DNA of 64,000 nucleotides, taken from contig CM028886.1 in the NCBI GenBank assembly GCA_016801885.1, forward strand, positions 14,880,366 through 14,944,365. Reading direction: 5' to 3'. Below the pieces are notes generated by a model. That model worked only from the letters and a program-made list of their open reading frames with translations. It had not been told where the DNA came from and ran no database searches. This DNA is from Toxotes chatareus (taxonomy: Eukaryota; Chordata; Actinopteri; Toxotidae). The position numbers were made by a program, and so were the translations under genes. Shown here one piece after another: positions 1-13,818 of the stretch (position 1 is the first letter of the stretch; each line of letters opens with the position of its first letter).

Positions 1-3000
1 ACATAAAGATAAAAGTAAGCAGGCTAATTGTTCCTTCCATCCTTGAAATGAAGTGATACTTGATACAACTCAAATGTTGCCTCCCAGACTAATTGCAGGT
101 AGGAGAGGCAGACCACTTGTGAGAAATGGATGACCTCTGCTTAGCTATGGCAGTGCTGCACAATGCTAACAAGAGGCACAAATTCTTTGCAAGGAAATTA
201 TGCTAATCTATGCAAGTTGTTGTCATGAGTAATTGCAGAAGAACAACATGAAGGCCCTGAAAAGGGAAAGTTCGAAAAACAGAATGGAGCAAAGTTAGCC
301 CCAATGTAACATCACTGGCACATCTACATTTAGCTATGCAAAATGAATATCATGCTGTTACGAATTACTTAAAGCCAGGTGTGCCCACTGGGTGTACGTG
401 ACTGACCTCTGCACTCCAGAGTGAGGTAAAAATTTGGTTAGAAAAAAAACAACACACTTCTTTAGATCCCCGTAAAGTCTGAATTACCAGCGTACAAGGT
501 GAAACAGCACAATGCAATACACAATTACAACATTATACAAAAACTAAAGACCACCGGAAACTTGTCATGGCAAGGTGATCGAAGAAATCTTGTTTCCTGT
601 CCATCAAAATAACTTTTAAAAAGGAAACTCTACCACATCTGCTAAGGGACAAAATGTGATCATGTGACTCTCCGGCATAGCTACTGAATGGATCTTCTGG
701 TAAGATCGTCTTCGTTAGCTACTGTTTCCAAACTCAAGACAGAACTTTCGATGTCAGCTTTTAAAACAAACTGTACCAGGAGCACTCCGAAAAATGGAAA
801 TTCCAGATTTCAATGCCAACTGAGCAACTCAGTCTTCTGAGAAAAACCATGTGGTGCAATCCTAACCCTCTCTGGGCCAGTTACTGCATCTCTCTTAGAA
901 AAAAACACAAAAACAGATTTAGATGTTGTCTACTGTTGTTGGCTAGTGTCTGTATTCAAAGACCTGTCAATCATTGAGTTGTAGCAGGCTCCAGTCTTCT
1001 GTGCTGAGGAAATACTTTTGTTTACATCTGGATCGTGCCTTTAAGGGATCCAGTATTGAGATTTCAAACCAACTGGCTCCGACACCTGTCTTATGATGAA
1101 TTCATACAGCATCTCTGGGTTGGACAACATGCTACTGCATTATCCAAATAGAAATTCTTCTATACTGATATTGCCATCTTCCTAAAGATCAGGAACTGTA
1201 GGATGTTCAAACAACGACATTTGCATGCACATCAAAGCCACTGCCTCCTCAAAGCTCTTCCCTCTACACCGCATATATTTCAGCTTCCATTAAAGCAGGT
1301 TTTTATACAGTTGGACTTAAACTGAAGTGGACTTCAGGTGCAGATCTGCCCTGTTGTGGAGCAAAGGTTAGCACAGGTTACAGCTAGCTGTTTTCTCTGC
1401 TTCATAACTCTTACATGCAGGCACCGACATTTAAATCCCCCACTTTAATGCACATTCAATGCAAAGTCATTTTCAGTAATTACAGGAGAAGGTGGCACAC
1501 ATAGGTGTGAATGGAAACAAAATAAATAAAAAGAAAATACTGGTCTCTCTCAAATGGGTGAACTTGGGCACGACCTATGCTCCTGAGGACAAGAAAAGGT
1601 TGCAGACAACATGATTGAAATGAGAAAAATAAGACGAATTAACAATCCACATATAAAAACAAGCATCTTCAATAAATTGGATCTTTACTGATCCATAAAT
1701 ACGCTGGTCATTTCATGATAAGTAGTGATGAGTGTAGCTGCTGTGCAGTTTTCAAACTTGTTGCATTTACACTAAGCAAACATGCCTTTCTTGCTTCCTT
1801 TCTTCTTCTTCTCTCCTTCTCTCTCTGTGTCTTAAAACTACAATGGCACCTCATATTTTAGGAGAGAAAAAGTCATATTCATATTGTTGCCCTCCTTGTT
1901 AGCTTCCCTTTTGATTCACTGTAGAGACACTAAAATCAGTGAAGCATCACTCACTAAATCATACTGATGGCTTACAACAAGTCAGCGGAGGTGTGGAGAA
2001 AACAATTTACAGAGGGAGGAAGATGATGCAGATTGTTGCTCCTATCTAAAAGATAAAACTCAGGGAGGCTGTAGAGATCATCAGAGAGAGAGAGAGAGAG
2101 AAAGAGAATGGGGGAAAAAAACAAGATTAAATACCCATTGCACCAGAAAGATTGGACACTTTCTATCCACCAGCCGGGTGTCTAAAAACACAGATTCCCT
2201 CAGGAGGAGCGGGGAGGATAAGAGGATGATGGAGCAGTGCGGCGTAGCTTGAGAATCAGGTGGTGAGGCTTGGACTTGCGGGTGGGTTGTATTTGAGCAC
2301 AACAGATGGTGTTAAGTGTTGAATGTTGAAAAACAGATGAACCAGTAAACTCATTAAGCCTGGCTCGTGGGTCAAGAGCACCATGCCAAGAATGAGAGAG
2401 AAAGCTCCCAAAAACCAAACCAAAACCAAGGAATCTGTAGGGGGAAATCCTTTGAAATCAATGTGTGTGTGTGTGTGTGTGTTTCTGAACTACATGTTTT
2501 TGTGAGATGTTTCAGACTTTGCCGTTGAATCATCCCACAGTTTGGTAATAAATAACACAATGCAAGGGTTGTCGCATCGATGTAAGCGTTGCTGTCAGAG
2601 AGGCATGTTTTTACAGTCTCCCTCTATCTCTCTGACATATTCACTTGGGTGTGCATACTAATTACTATGCGTTACTATATCCCAGTCTCCGACTCATCAT
2701 GAAGCTTTCACCAGCTCATTTGTACTTGCAGGCTTCTCGCTGGCAGTGCCATTTATACTAACCAGAACACAATACAAGCATGATCAGGGTTAATTAAGAC
2801 AGTGAAAGGCTCCGTGTTGCCGGGTCTACACAATATTTGAGGTGAGCCGCCCGTAAGCCTATGCGATATCAAGCGGCCATGTTTTTTGCATAGCTAAAGC
2901 GGTTCTTAATTGCATGCAAATAAGAATGACCTGGGTTTAAGATGTGAAGCAACAAACTGTTTATCACAGACTCAGCAGGAGACCTAAGTACAGCATGACT

Positions 3001-5984
3001 GTACTTCTCTCAGACCGTCTAAATGAAATGACTCATGTTTGTGGAAAGCACAAGAAAGACTTCTGTGTGTCAGGACACTCCAAACTGTCATTAAAGTTAT
3101 ATGATTCATGTTTGGAGTTAATCTTGCAATCCCTCCTCTCATCACCCATTTTTCATCCACTGAGTTCCAAAAACTCTCTTTCCCCTATCTTTCAATCCCG
3201 AGTCAGGTCTGATCTGGTGCTCTCCGCTATTCCCTTACCTCCCTCAGCCATCTGTCACAGTAGGGTCCTTGCTGCCAAGCATTTTATTTGAAAAGATTTT
3301 CAAGCTCATACTATCTCACGCTCAACATTTTCCTAAACTAACCCTTTCCTTTGTAGATCCCAATAAATAAGCAGTCTACACACTTCTTCCCATTGAGTGT
3401 AATATGCACTGGAACTGACACCACTGCTTTTTTCCTTTTTTTTTTTTTTTTTACTGTATTCTTTTCCCCACGTAATCTTAAATTTACATTTGCATTTGCA
3501 TCATAAAGAACATGAAATACAGTGGAATACTGCCCTAATAGGGCAATATACAGTAACTACATGTGGCCAAAACCAGAATCTGGCCTTCTGATGCCTATTT
3601 TATTACATAAGAAATATTGTGACAGTGAAATGTGTCCTTTCTGTCAAAACAGCTTTTTAAATTTGCAGTAGCTACAAAGCTAAAAACCAAGCTTGGCTGG
3701 GTAGAAGAAGCTGCCGCCTCTGTTTTTCATTGTTATGGAATTCCTGCAATTTGGTGTGTTACGCAACCTTTAAATCACAAATTTAAAAGTATTAAATTAT
3801 AAAAAATAATTATTTAGGCTACGTTGATCTTGATATAAATAAATAGTATATGGACAGATAAACAAAGGAGTTAAAATGGCCAAAAAAATCTCAAAGAATA
3901 GGTGTTTGGTATGACAGTGATAATCAGATCTTGCAAACAGATAAATATGATCAATACAAAGTAATTTGAGTCAACATTATATTCCAGGTTGTAGAATGAC
4001 TTGTCATTTTCGATGCAGAGGCTCCAGTTCGTGACCTACTGATAGTCAGTCATTTGGATATCCTCCGCATTCACACTGAGATTCCAATTTTGCGCATAGC
4101 TATTACGTTAGAAGTGAAACTATTAACTGCAGGCTTGCTCAACCGTGAATATGAGTGCTTGGGGACTTGTTGTGTGAATGATGTATTGATTCCTGTTGCA
4201 CCTCCACGCCTCAGCTCTGTGTTTTCTGTCACACCTTGTGAAGACTGAAAAATGATTATCGTATGTAAAATGGGTACTGGATAAGCAATAAACAAGGATT
4301 CCCATGTTGAGCATTTCATGGTGGATGGATTAATAATGTAGATGACAGCAGTTTTGATATAATTGCAATTTACTGCAGTATATAATGTTGATCACTGCGT
4401 TTTACCTTGACTGTTTTCTTATTTATTCATGCAGTTGCACACAGGGGATTTCAAAGTGAGGGTTAAAGTCAAAAACAGAAAATCAGTTGTTTTGAAGGAA
4501 TAAAGAAGCAGCCATTTAGGAGCAAACATAATTTACAGTCCTGTCTGTGATATATCTGTATCTAAATATGCAGCTGCAAGTTTAGTTTTTATTTTGCATG
4601 TGGTGCGCATTCAGATAACTTTTTATTTTCAGCTAGCAGCCCACAGTGCATGGCATTCTGGGACAACATGGGACAATATGCCATGTTTTTGTCTATGATT
4701 ATTACAACCCTTCGAAGCAGCCTCTAAACAGCACGCAGCTCCAGGGTGAGTAAAAGTTTGCAGAATTCCTCCTTGACCTTTGCCAGAATGCTTTAACGTA
4801 TGCCTTTAAAAGCTCTGAAATGTTTTTGTCCCAGAGATACAAACTAGCGCTTGATTAAATATTCTGTTTAAATTCCCCTGTGTTATCATGAATGGACCCC
4901 TACTCCTTATCACCTCATGCCAGTCCCCTCTATAAATATTTACCCCAGAGAGTTGTGTCTGCAGAAGAATACCAATTCTATTACAGCAGACCTTCACGCC
5001 GAGGGGAAGAAGTGTGTGGCATGCCGCTGAGTATTGGATTAACTGTGAGTAAATTAATACAGCATCTGTTCTTCTTCTCATTCACTTGGCTTTAATATGT
5101 TTATGTTCACTCTGTATGTGTGCTCCAACTGCATTTCCATCTGTGCTGATATATATTTTTGTTCCAGTTTTTTTGGGCAGTGGCCATCAGTGTGATGGAC
5201 ACAGTCTAAAACGCACTACAATTAAAAATACTTTACTACATCCAGATTTCATCCACAGAAATACAACAAGTCCTCCAACTTAAATGACCATGTAACTTGC
5301 TTGTCGCTGCCCTCTGACACTACCAGTAGGAGCGTAACAGCAGCAGGCATATTGGTAACAATAATAACAGTAATGTAGTAATGGTAATAATAAGAATAGT
5401 AACTATAACACAACCTGTAGGAGTGTAGCAGCAGCAGGTCTAACATGGTTACAATACTAAACTTGTAGTTAAGGTTGTGGAAAGTCAGTTTGTTTAGGCT
5501 TAGGCACAAAACAACTTAGGTTTTGAAAAAGCATACCATAATTTAGGTTAAAATAAAAGCTTGAAGAAACAAATATTTTATGAGACACTTTAAAAATCAC
5601 AAATAGTCAAAGTCGGCAGCAGCAGAGGCAGAGATATCCTAAATTTTAGATCTCTCAATACTAGATCTTATGCTTTCCCATAATGCAACATAATATTGCA
5701 TTTTGTTAGACACTCCCTGCCTTGTAAATGTGCTAGTCTTTCAAACTCCTCACTTCCAGTTTGTAACAAAGACTTTCTGAGAATATTTCATGTCTTCAGG
5801 GTTATTTTTGGAAAGTTCCCTTCAGAATAACAGATCATTTTTACAACAGTTTTAAACTGTTTTCAGATGAGTAAACTGTTGCTGTTCCCCTTTAAACTTA
5901 AATGAAAATCATGAGTTTTGGTCACAGCTCTTGGTTGCATCTCTCTCTCCTTTGAAAGGAGCCACCCAAGTGTTTCACCCCTAC
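1..5984. other. Intergenic DNA, no gene recognised
   Basis: AT-rich DNA with only short, stop-ridden reading frames and no recognisable protein similarity. It holds an (AG)n run at 2083-2100, a (TG)n run at 2462-2482, a poly-T run near 3428-3452, and octamer-like ATTTGCAT words overlapping at 3488-3501. A pyrimidine-rich patch at about 1792-1830 and an EF-hand-like but stop-interrupted minus-strand frame near 1140-1190 were looked at and not accepted as exons. The first 2 kb could be part of a long 3' UTR of a minus-strand neighbour to the left, but nothing proves it. Confidence 0.6.
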
Positions 5985-6155
5985 TGTATTTTCAGTCTTA
6001 ATGCTAAGCTAAGCTAATCAGGTGCCCACTGTAGCCTCATATTTACTAATTATATTTACTGATGATTATTGATGAGAGTGGTATTAATCTTCTCACTGAA
6101 CTCAGCAAAAAAAGGCAAACAAGCAAATTTCCTTAAAAGTCAAGCTATTCTTTTA
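5985..6155. repeat. Percomorph dispersed repeat, partial copy (family A)
   Basis: The segment carries the phrase 'gctaagctaagctaatca', then 'gtagcctcatatttac', 'gagagtggtattaatcttct' and a tail close to 'aagcaaatttcc'. I recognise this order of words from a very common dispersed repeat of perch-like fishes. Two other copies, at 9940-10245 and 11545-11770, share its parts, the latter in the opposite orientation. The class of element is not identified from this sequence and the ends are approximate. Confidence 0.6.
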
Positions 6156-9100
6156 AGTCACCTCAACACACAACTGAAATAAATACTCTCAGGTTTGGTG
6201 TAATGTACACAAGTTATGCTTAATGTTTAGCTGTTGCAAAACTAAAGACTGTCTCCTCACGTACAATATGGGCCATTTTGCTTTGTAATTCCAAATGAAA
6301 ATTCTGTCACAGCTAAATTGATTTGTTTTGTATTGTTAAACTTTCATCGTTTATCAAATTACATTTGATTGCACATTTAAGGATATGCCTAAATAAATCT
6401 GGGTGCCGTATTCAATGTATCTATATAGACAGAGGTAATTACAACTTATTTTTTGTGGAAATAAAATATGAAGGTTTCAACTATTTTAAATTAACTGCAT
6501 CAACTCAGATTTGTTGTTGCCAAGTTTGGGTTTGTGACAGTGAGTTTACTTATTTGCTGCTCTATAAGTTGTTGAGCCAGCTGTCACAAGTAGCAGACGG
6601 AGATGACTCACAAGTGTAAGTGGGTGTGCGCTTCGTTAAAACACAAAGAGCTGCTCTTCTCACACAGTTTGAAATACACTGTGGCCCCTTTAAGGGGCAT
6701 ATTCTTTTAGAGGACTCTTGAGTTTCTACCAAAATGCAAACTAGTGTTATCTTCATCGCAGGCATTTATTTCAAGTGAGCATATCATCAGTCTTTCATTA
6801 AATTTACAGCCTGATTTATCTGGACTTCAAAGTGCTGAAATAAATCCTGAATAGCACCATAACTAATTTTCAAATTGGCTCCAAATGGAATGCAGCCAGA
6901 CTGCATTATGCTTATGTATCAACAATTAAACAACATTTTATTCTTCCAGACCAAAATAAACACATAAATATACATATTTTTGGCATGTTTTCTAACACAT
7001 GTAATTGGTATTAACCCCTCAGCACTATAGGCTCTTGTGCTTAAATGGTCATGTCTACAAAAAAAAATATCAAGATCTATTCAGATTATAAAGGGAAAAC
7101 ATTAAATGCATGACACTCCCACTCCCTGCACTAGTACTCCCACAGAACTAGTGCTCAGGTTAATTGGGATGAGAAGGAAGTTCTTCGCTTCCCTCCGGCA
7201 TCTCTAAAAACTCTCTCAAACCAAGTTTAAAAGTGCTGCTCTCTCACAATGGAGAGGCTGAGAGAAAACCTTAATCAGAAACAGTGTGACAGTCCCAGAG
7301 TTTTTATCAGCCCTGCCCCTCCTCTCTGTGATTTAGTTACTGTGCCAGCGCTGTCAGCCTGAGCGCCATCTATCAGCCTGTGTCGATTCAGAGAGTTTGG
7401 AGCTCTCGAACCACAGCGATTGCCTCCACCCATTCCTTGTTTTGCCTCAGACACTTCTATTTAGATTTTGTCAAGATACACTCATCACATTATATGTATT
7501 GTTTCAGAGTCATGGGCATGGGGGTTCTCTGCTTTTTATGTGTATCTTCACACTCCTTTTGTTAGTAGTCCCAGCTCACCCCCTCGACAGATAAGAAAAA
7601 GGATGCCTTACATGCACACGGACGGAGATTTAAATTATTTTGAGTCAGTTGAAGAAGGCAGCTCTTGTTTTTTTTTTACAGCTATTACAAGACCTGAATT
7701 ATAAAGCCACCATTTTGAAACCACACCACCTGTGGCTCCATTTCCCCATCATGGATTGTCCATGTTTATTTATTTTACTCTCTGATTCTGATAAAGCTCT
7801 TGCTACAAGTAATGACTTCATATCCCAGTGAAAACATGCAAAAATAGAATGGAAACTCTGAGCTAAAGTGTAATTGCTATAAAATGAACCTCTATTGCAG
7901 TCTTATGGAAACTATGATGAAGGTAAATGGTAACAGTCCATTAAAAGGTAATCACTACAGAATTACTGTAATCTGAAGTACAAAGCTATATTTGAGGTAT
8001 TTCTGGTTCTTTTCATAAAGTCTCTGTATTTAGCCTAGTTTTTATTCTCAGTCTTTACGGATTAAATATTCAGCTAAACATTTCAGCAATCATTATTCTT
8101 TTATTCTCGCAGGAACTATACAGAATTACTGGTACTTTTCTCTTATATTGCCGTGATAGACTTTCCTCTGAATTTAGGGCACAACTTCTCGCACGAAATC
8201 AGCCTCTCATAGGATGCTCAACTGTTGCTCAGTAAGCCAGTTTAGACGGTAGAAAAGGGATCAGAGAGGTTTGCCAGTTTCAAGCGGCTCTCAGGTCTTC
8301 TGCTCTTTGAAGAAGAGCACATCTATTCAGCGAGGCTCAGCCAATATACCATATAGCACCATTTCCCTTTATCATCTCTGCACCTCCCCAAAATTCAATT
8401 TAACAATTTCTCTACTAATCCTCAGTGTGGATGTAATCCCTGAAAAAGTCACAACAATAACTGAGCCCATCCAATTGCATAATCCAAGAATTACATTCAG
8501 CGTTACAACTTAAAACTGAAATTAGATAACCCCGAACATCTACTGTACGAACATTGTCCTGTCTTGCTCAAGACTTTCATCACGCACTGGAAAAAGGAAG
8601 TTATTTTTAAGGCACCATCATAAAACAACTCTTCAGCATTGATTTCCAACATAGAATATTGTAAAGATATGAAAACTAGTGATTGTAGGGAAACTTGAAA
8701 TATCTCATTTCCTATAGAAACAAGCATGAAAAGCTTGTTCAAACATTTCCGTCGGAAAATTGAAACCCGTGCTGCAGGTGCATGGGTAATTGAATAGTGT
8801 GTATCAAGGAACAGATATGAGTGGAGGAAGCGTACAGATAGGCTTCAACAAAAGGATCCTGAGCCATCTGGAGTCTTTTGAGAAAACTCATACTGTGGAG
8901 GAGGAGGAGGAGGGTACTTTTCACCAGGTGATGGATTTTCAGAACTGGAACATAAAGACTCTTCTGTGAGGCACAGTGAGAATAAGAGAGCAGATACACT
9001 GGGCAAAAGCATCAGGGGCTTGCCATTTTGACAAGCACATACCCATTAATTCTATAATTTATTCAGTAAACCATACAGATGATGCTACATACTTACTGTA

Positions 9101-9189
9101 TACAGCATGTGCAATATAATTCTTGTATAATTGAGACAGTAAAATCCAAGAACCAGTTCCCCTATATGTCACTAATTAACACTCAACAT

Positions 9190-9900
9190 AATTATCTTGT
9201 GTGTTACGAAAACCGTGACCCCAGGATGCTGGAAATGCCCTGAGGAAGGTACATTACCTCATGTCCTAAGGTATTGCCCCAGAGTATGAGACTTCTGGAC
9301 ATAAGTTCATGAGTGTATCCAGAGAATTATTGGTCAAGAAGTCTCCTATTGCATTCATTTATTTCTGCCATCCGTCCCGAAAGGCACAATTCCTCCTATC
9401 TACCCTGAATGGGCCCAGACTGTTATCACGCTGGATAGGAGACTGCTCGTCCAACAATGGAAATCAGTTCATGCACCATCAGTCACTGACTGGCATAATC
9501 TGTTTGCTAGGGTGGCGGCATATGAACAGCTATCCTTCTCTCTGCTGGGCCGGATAGAATGGTATTATTCAAAATGGGAAAAATTTCCCCTCTGTGTTAA
9601 CAGCCAGTAAAGGCAAACTGAAGGCTTAGCTCCCTGCCATGTGCACATATACACATCTAGGCATGTGCTCTCCTGGTCTTATGGACTTTCCTCTTAACTA
9701 GGAAATCCTTAACTACAACACAGGCTCTTTTCTGCTCTTATTGTATTTGTATTTGTATTTGAATTTGTCTTGTTCAAGAGTCAATGTCTGTTTAATGTTG
9801 TAAATGCATATATCAGCCTCTTCCCCTTGTTTTATGTTTTTTTATACGTTTGTCTAAAATTAAATAAAATGTCCATCAAAAACAAACATACAAGAAAACT
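9190..9900 (+). mobile_element. 5'-truncated LINE (L1/Tx1-like) 3' end, decayed
   Basis: At 9227-9277 the plus strand encodes a Cys-rich knuckle, C-W-K-C, seven residues, H, four residues, C (CX2CX7HX4C), followed by residues like 'VLRYCP' and Trp. This is the C-terminal motif that ends the reverse-transcriptase ORF of L1-type LINEs. The downstream frame is broken by stops and frame changes, so it is a dead remnant. It is followed by T-rich 3' sequence and an A-rich end (about 9860-9915, containing AATAAA). No endonuclease or reverse-transcriptase core is present, so only the 3' tail of an element inserted here. Boundaries are approximate and target-site duplications were not identified. Confidence 0.65.
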
Positions 9901-9939
9901 AAATACAAGAAATAAAAGTGACAGTTTACGGTTTTACAA

Positions 9940-10245
9940 GAGGGTCATGTGCATGACTTATTTTTGGGCGCAGAATTGTTGCCAGGCAACCAGCAGTAAG
10001 CCCAGAAAGTTCCTGCGCCCATTTAAGAAATGGTCCAGCACATAACCCACTACAACATATTTGTTAACACCACAGTTTTTGTAAATAAATGAGATAGAAT
10101 GTGTTAATTAGTGAGCTTTAGAGATGCTGGTAGGAGGATTTTAGGTTAGATATTTCCAGTCCTTGTGCTGAGAAAAACTAACTGGTTGCATATTTATTGT
10201 ACAGACACAAGAGCGGTATCCATCTCCACATCTAACTTTTGGCAA
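9940..10245. repeat. Percomorph dispersed repeat (family A), more complete copy
   Basis: It contains 'gttgccaggcaacc', 'gtccagcacataaccc', 'gagatagaatgtgttaatta', 'gtgagctttagagatgctgg' and 'gtacagacacaagagcggta' in the order I know from a widespread repeat of percomorph fishes. It lies next to the LINE tail, so the left limit is uncertain. Confidence 0.6.
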
Positions 10246-10249
10246 AAAA

Positions 10250-11540
10250 TTACTACTTTCCAGAATGTTACGTATTAAGTCACTTTTTTAAGTCACTTCT
10301 CCTGTGTGAACACGCCACATACTCAGAACATGCTAAGATTTAGTGTGAGGTATGGAACTGGGACACGGTAAAAAAAAAAGTGAGCCAAAATCAGATGCCA
10401 GAGAAACCCAAAGGTAGAGGTTACAGTGAAGTACAGTAAAGAATTGTGCTTGCTGCAGAAGCATGTAGTATTGGCTGTCATGTCTCAACTCAAAGTGAGC
10501 AAAAGGTTATTGAAACAACACCGACAATACAAGTCTATAGACTCCACTAGCACAAGCCTGCTGGGAGAAAAATACAATGTCCAGGCTTCTTAAAGTTTCC
10601 CACTTTCTGGTTATCTGGGTATAATGTGTTGGGAGTCTGTAACCCTGCCGTACACAGAGAGGTTAAGGGGCAAGAGGAGGGAATTCATTATCCTTGAGCG
10701 GCTTTGGGCTTTGGCAAGAGAGAGAGACCTTCAGATAGGGCATACGTGCTTCCTCTTCACCTCCGCCAGCCTCCAGTATCTCCTCAACCAGCTCATGATG
10801 AATAGGCCCGATCAGCGGGCGAGCTGATTGGTGAAGCAAGTAGTATGGAGGCAACTGCAAAGATGAAAAGGAGGCAAGAGGTGTCTCTTTTGGAACAGAC
10901 TGAATCTATTAGGTTAGAGGTAAATTCTGACAGTGCCGTAGAATGAGCGCTACAGTATATATCAGTGCCAGCAAGGACAATGCAATGTTTATGAGATCGT
11001 GAAGACAGAGGCTGATTCTCTCATGCTATTTTATAAGTAGTATATAACAACATTAGGCTGTATAATAATGAGCCAGCGCCTCATTATTGTCTTTAACAAA
11101 GCCACACTCACTTTGTAACTTTAGAAGGATTCATTCTACAACAACCATTGATTAGCTGGAGCATCACAGTTTACACCCCTCAACAGCCTGCTTCATCAAC
11201 CCTCTTATCTATATTTTACACTTCTATTCCTTTTAGCCTTTATCTGTCTACTGCAGTCGTACTCTGCTTAGAAATACACAATATGATGACTGATGACAAA
11301 CACTGCTGGGATTTCTGGGATTGCCAGAAACCAAACACTGTAAAGTACGTTTGAGTAGCTAAATGCGACTCTAGAAAACAATGGCATTCAATGCAGCTCA
11401 GAAAGCAATGCAAAAGAGGACAGCTGAGTGACAAGTATGGTGTATAACATGTAAAGTATGATCTGTATGTTTACTGAACAAAGTAGGCACAATGTAAGTT
11501 TCTAATCTGTCTAGTCTCTCCCAATAAATTTACAAAGCCA
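10250..11540. other. Intergenic DNA, no gene recognised
   Basis: No exon-like reading frame or RNA gene was seen. Short open frames at 10624-10827 and 11148-11354 show no family similarity and no splice context. Confidence 0.55.
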
Positions 11541-11544
11541 AGTT

Positions 11545-11770
11545 CAAAAAAAAAAAAAATTTTGCTGAGAGGTAGATGATAAGATCAATAGCTTAGCTTA
11601 GCACAAAGACTGGGAGCAGGGGGAAACAGCTTGGCTCTGTCCAAAGGTTTAATAAAAAAAAAAATGGTTAAGCTAATCTAAGTTAACCGTCTCACAGATT
11701 CAGCTTCATATTTAATGGACAGATATGTAGCAGTAGCATCAATCTCCTCTGGGGAAGAAATGCGAAAAGG
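11545..11770. repeat. Percomorph dispersed repeat (family A), inverted partial copy
   Basis: Carries 'ttgctgagaggtagatgata', 'gcttagcttagcacaaagac', 'gggggaaacagcttggctct' and 'gtccaaaggt', the complementary-strand words of the repeat seen at 5985-6155. It is diverged and interrupted by A-rich runs, so it is an old copy. Confidence 0.6.
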
Positions 11771-11779
11771 CTTGTGTTA

Positions 11780-13760
11780 TTCCCTAAGCCTACACAAGAG
11801 CAATAACAGATATTTCAAACTCCTACACTATTTCAGGTGAACCAGGTGTATAGACAGCAAAGCGCTGAATATTATCTTGCTTTTGTTCAGTGTTCTAAAT
11901 GAACATTTTAGACCTTAAGAACCAACTGAACATTTCAAAGTCTTTTCAATATACTTTTCAAACTTCAAATAGACCATTGTTTGAACTGTAATGAGAATTA
12001 AGTTTACTGCATGAAGCAGAAAATGAGGTTTTGGAGGGAGAAATATTTGACAGTCCTGCTGGGCATCAGCTTAAACATTCACTGACTCTGCACCATTATT
12101 AATTATAAGTACATTATAGGGACTGGAGGACAGGTATTACCTTTTTCATTTTGATTCCTTTCTAATTTACAGTCTGATAGTGCTTTGTTCAGTTCCTCAT
12201 ATGAATACATCTCTCATAACACAGTGATTTTCCCAAAGCTTTTCTCTTATGTAATAACAAAAGCGAGAAACCATATGAAAATGCCACAATAACAAAGGAT
12301 GTGAGAGCAAAATACCTGGCAGAGCAGAAGAGGTTCATCAAAAAAATAGAGAGATGGAAAAAGAAGTTGGCTGTCTGTCACCTGGCAAAAAGAGAAGGCG
12401 ATTTAATAGCTCTGAACAAAGCAGTTCCCTCTAGCAAGTCAAACCTTTAATTACAAAACACGATAGGAGACCAAGGCCACCCAATATTACCTTGGCAACC
12501 TTGATACAAATCATACAAAGCAAATGAAGCATTTAAAGAGGAATGGAGAGGAGCGATAGCTTTGCAGCGCAACTCGCAGAGAAAGGAACGGAGACAGAGG
12601 GAGAAAAGACAAGTGAAGCTCGGAGAAGAGGGACGGCGAGCTGCTCCAGAAACAGGCGTATGAAAATTGATGGAGTCTGGGGAAGCAATTGATAGTTAGA
12701 GGACAGGAAGCAGGCTGTAAGGCAATTATCACTATCTCTGGCATTTGATTTAAGACCGTCTGAGTGTGTAATACTATGAATTAATCACATCCAAGGTGGA
12801 TACATCAGGAGCTCATTTCTGCCTTAAATTTCAATAATTCTTCTCCATCACTGGAAAATGTACTTTAGAGATGTTCTAATTAGCGCAGCATATGAATTTC
12901 CACTCACTCAGGATATAAATGTTATGTATGGATTTGTGTGAGTGTGTGAGTCTGTAGGAGAGAGGTAGCAGGCTTGATGAGACAACTACCTTAAATGAAT
13001 GCACAGTGCATGAGCCATCTTAATCATCATAAGCAACGCTCCTGACAAATATCAACAAAAGGCTGTGTAAACCCACACAAACTTCCACACATTTAGACTA
13101 ATATAGGAACTACAACAAAAATATGTAGACATATGTAGATAAAAAAAGAAGTGTTAACAACCAAGCCAGTGTGTCCACACCTATAGAGCATGCATATATA
13201 TCCACACATAAACTAAATGTGCCACCTATGATGAATACAGTTGTTCACTATTGTTCCCAAATGAACATCTGCATGGAAAACATTAGATTTAATCATGCAA
13301 TATTATTCTTAGACTATTAAGCAAAATGTTTACTTGATGTACACTCATAGTTTCATTCAGCAAAGGACTCGGCATACAGTATGCTGCTTAGACGTCCAGG
13401 CTGCAGATGCCCTGTAATGAATACCCTGATGTGTAAGAACAGCAGGGCATCGCTATCAATAACAATGCATTTTATAAAACACTGACTTGCAAGCACATTT
13501 TAAAATGCTGTGATACATCAGTAATATATTGTAATGACATGCAGACCGTTTGTGCCCCCTAATGGAAAGATTGACTTTGGTAAACTTCAGTTTTGTGGGA
13601 TGAAATAGATCTTGTGAGAATGATTGAGCTTCAATGTGCAGAAGAACTCCAGATAATTCAACTTTTTTTCCCCCCTGGCTGGATACAATTTAGAACTCTT
13701 ACCCCAAGAAGAAAATGATTGCGTGCTCCTCTCGTACACTCGTACACTGTAAAATAAAAG
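11780..13760. other. Intergenic DNA, no gene recognised
   Basis: AT-rich sequence with scattered stops in all frames. Nothing resembling an exon, RNA gene or clear repeat was found. Confidence 0.55.

Positions 13761-13766
<6 letters not shown>

Positions 13767-13815
<49 letters not shown>
13767..13815. repeat. (AG)n microsatellite
   Basis: An uninterrupted AG dinucleotide run of about 49 bp. It produces a spurious Ser-Leu open frame on the minus strand. Confidence 0.95.

Positions 13816-13818
<3 letters not shown>

Noticed and set aside
1050..1195. Minus-strand frame with an EF-hand-like segment (EDGNISIEEFLFG) followed by a Met-starting 29-residue frame
   Set aside because: Stops lie directly before and after the EF-like words, splice signals are poor and the match is short; probably chance.
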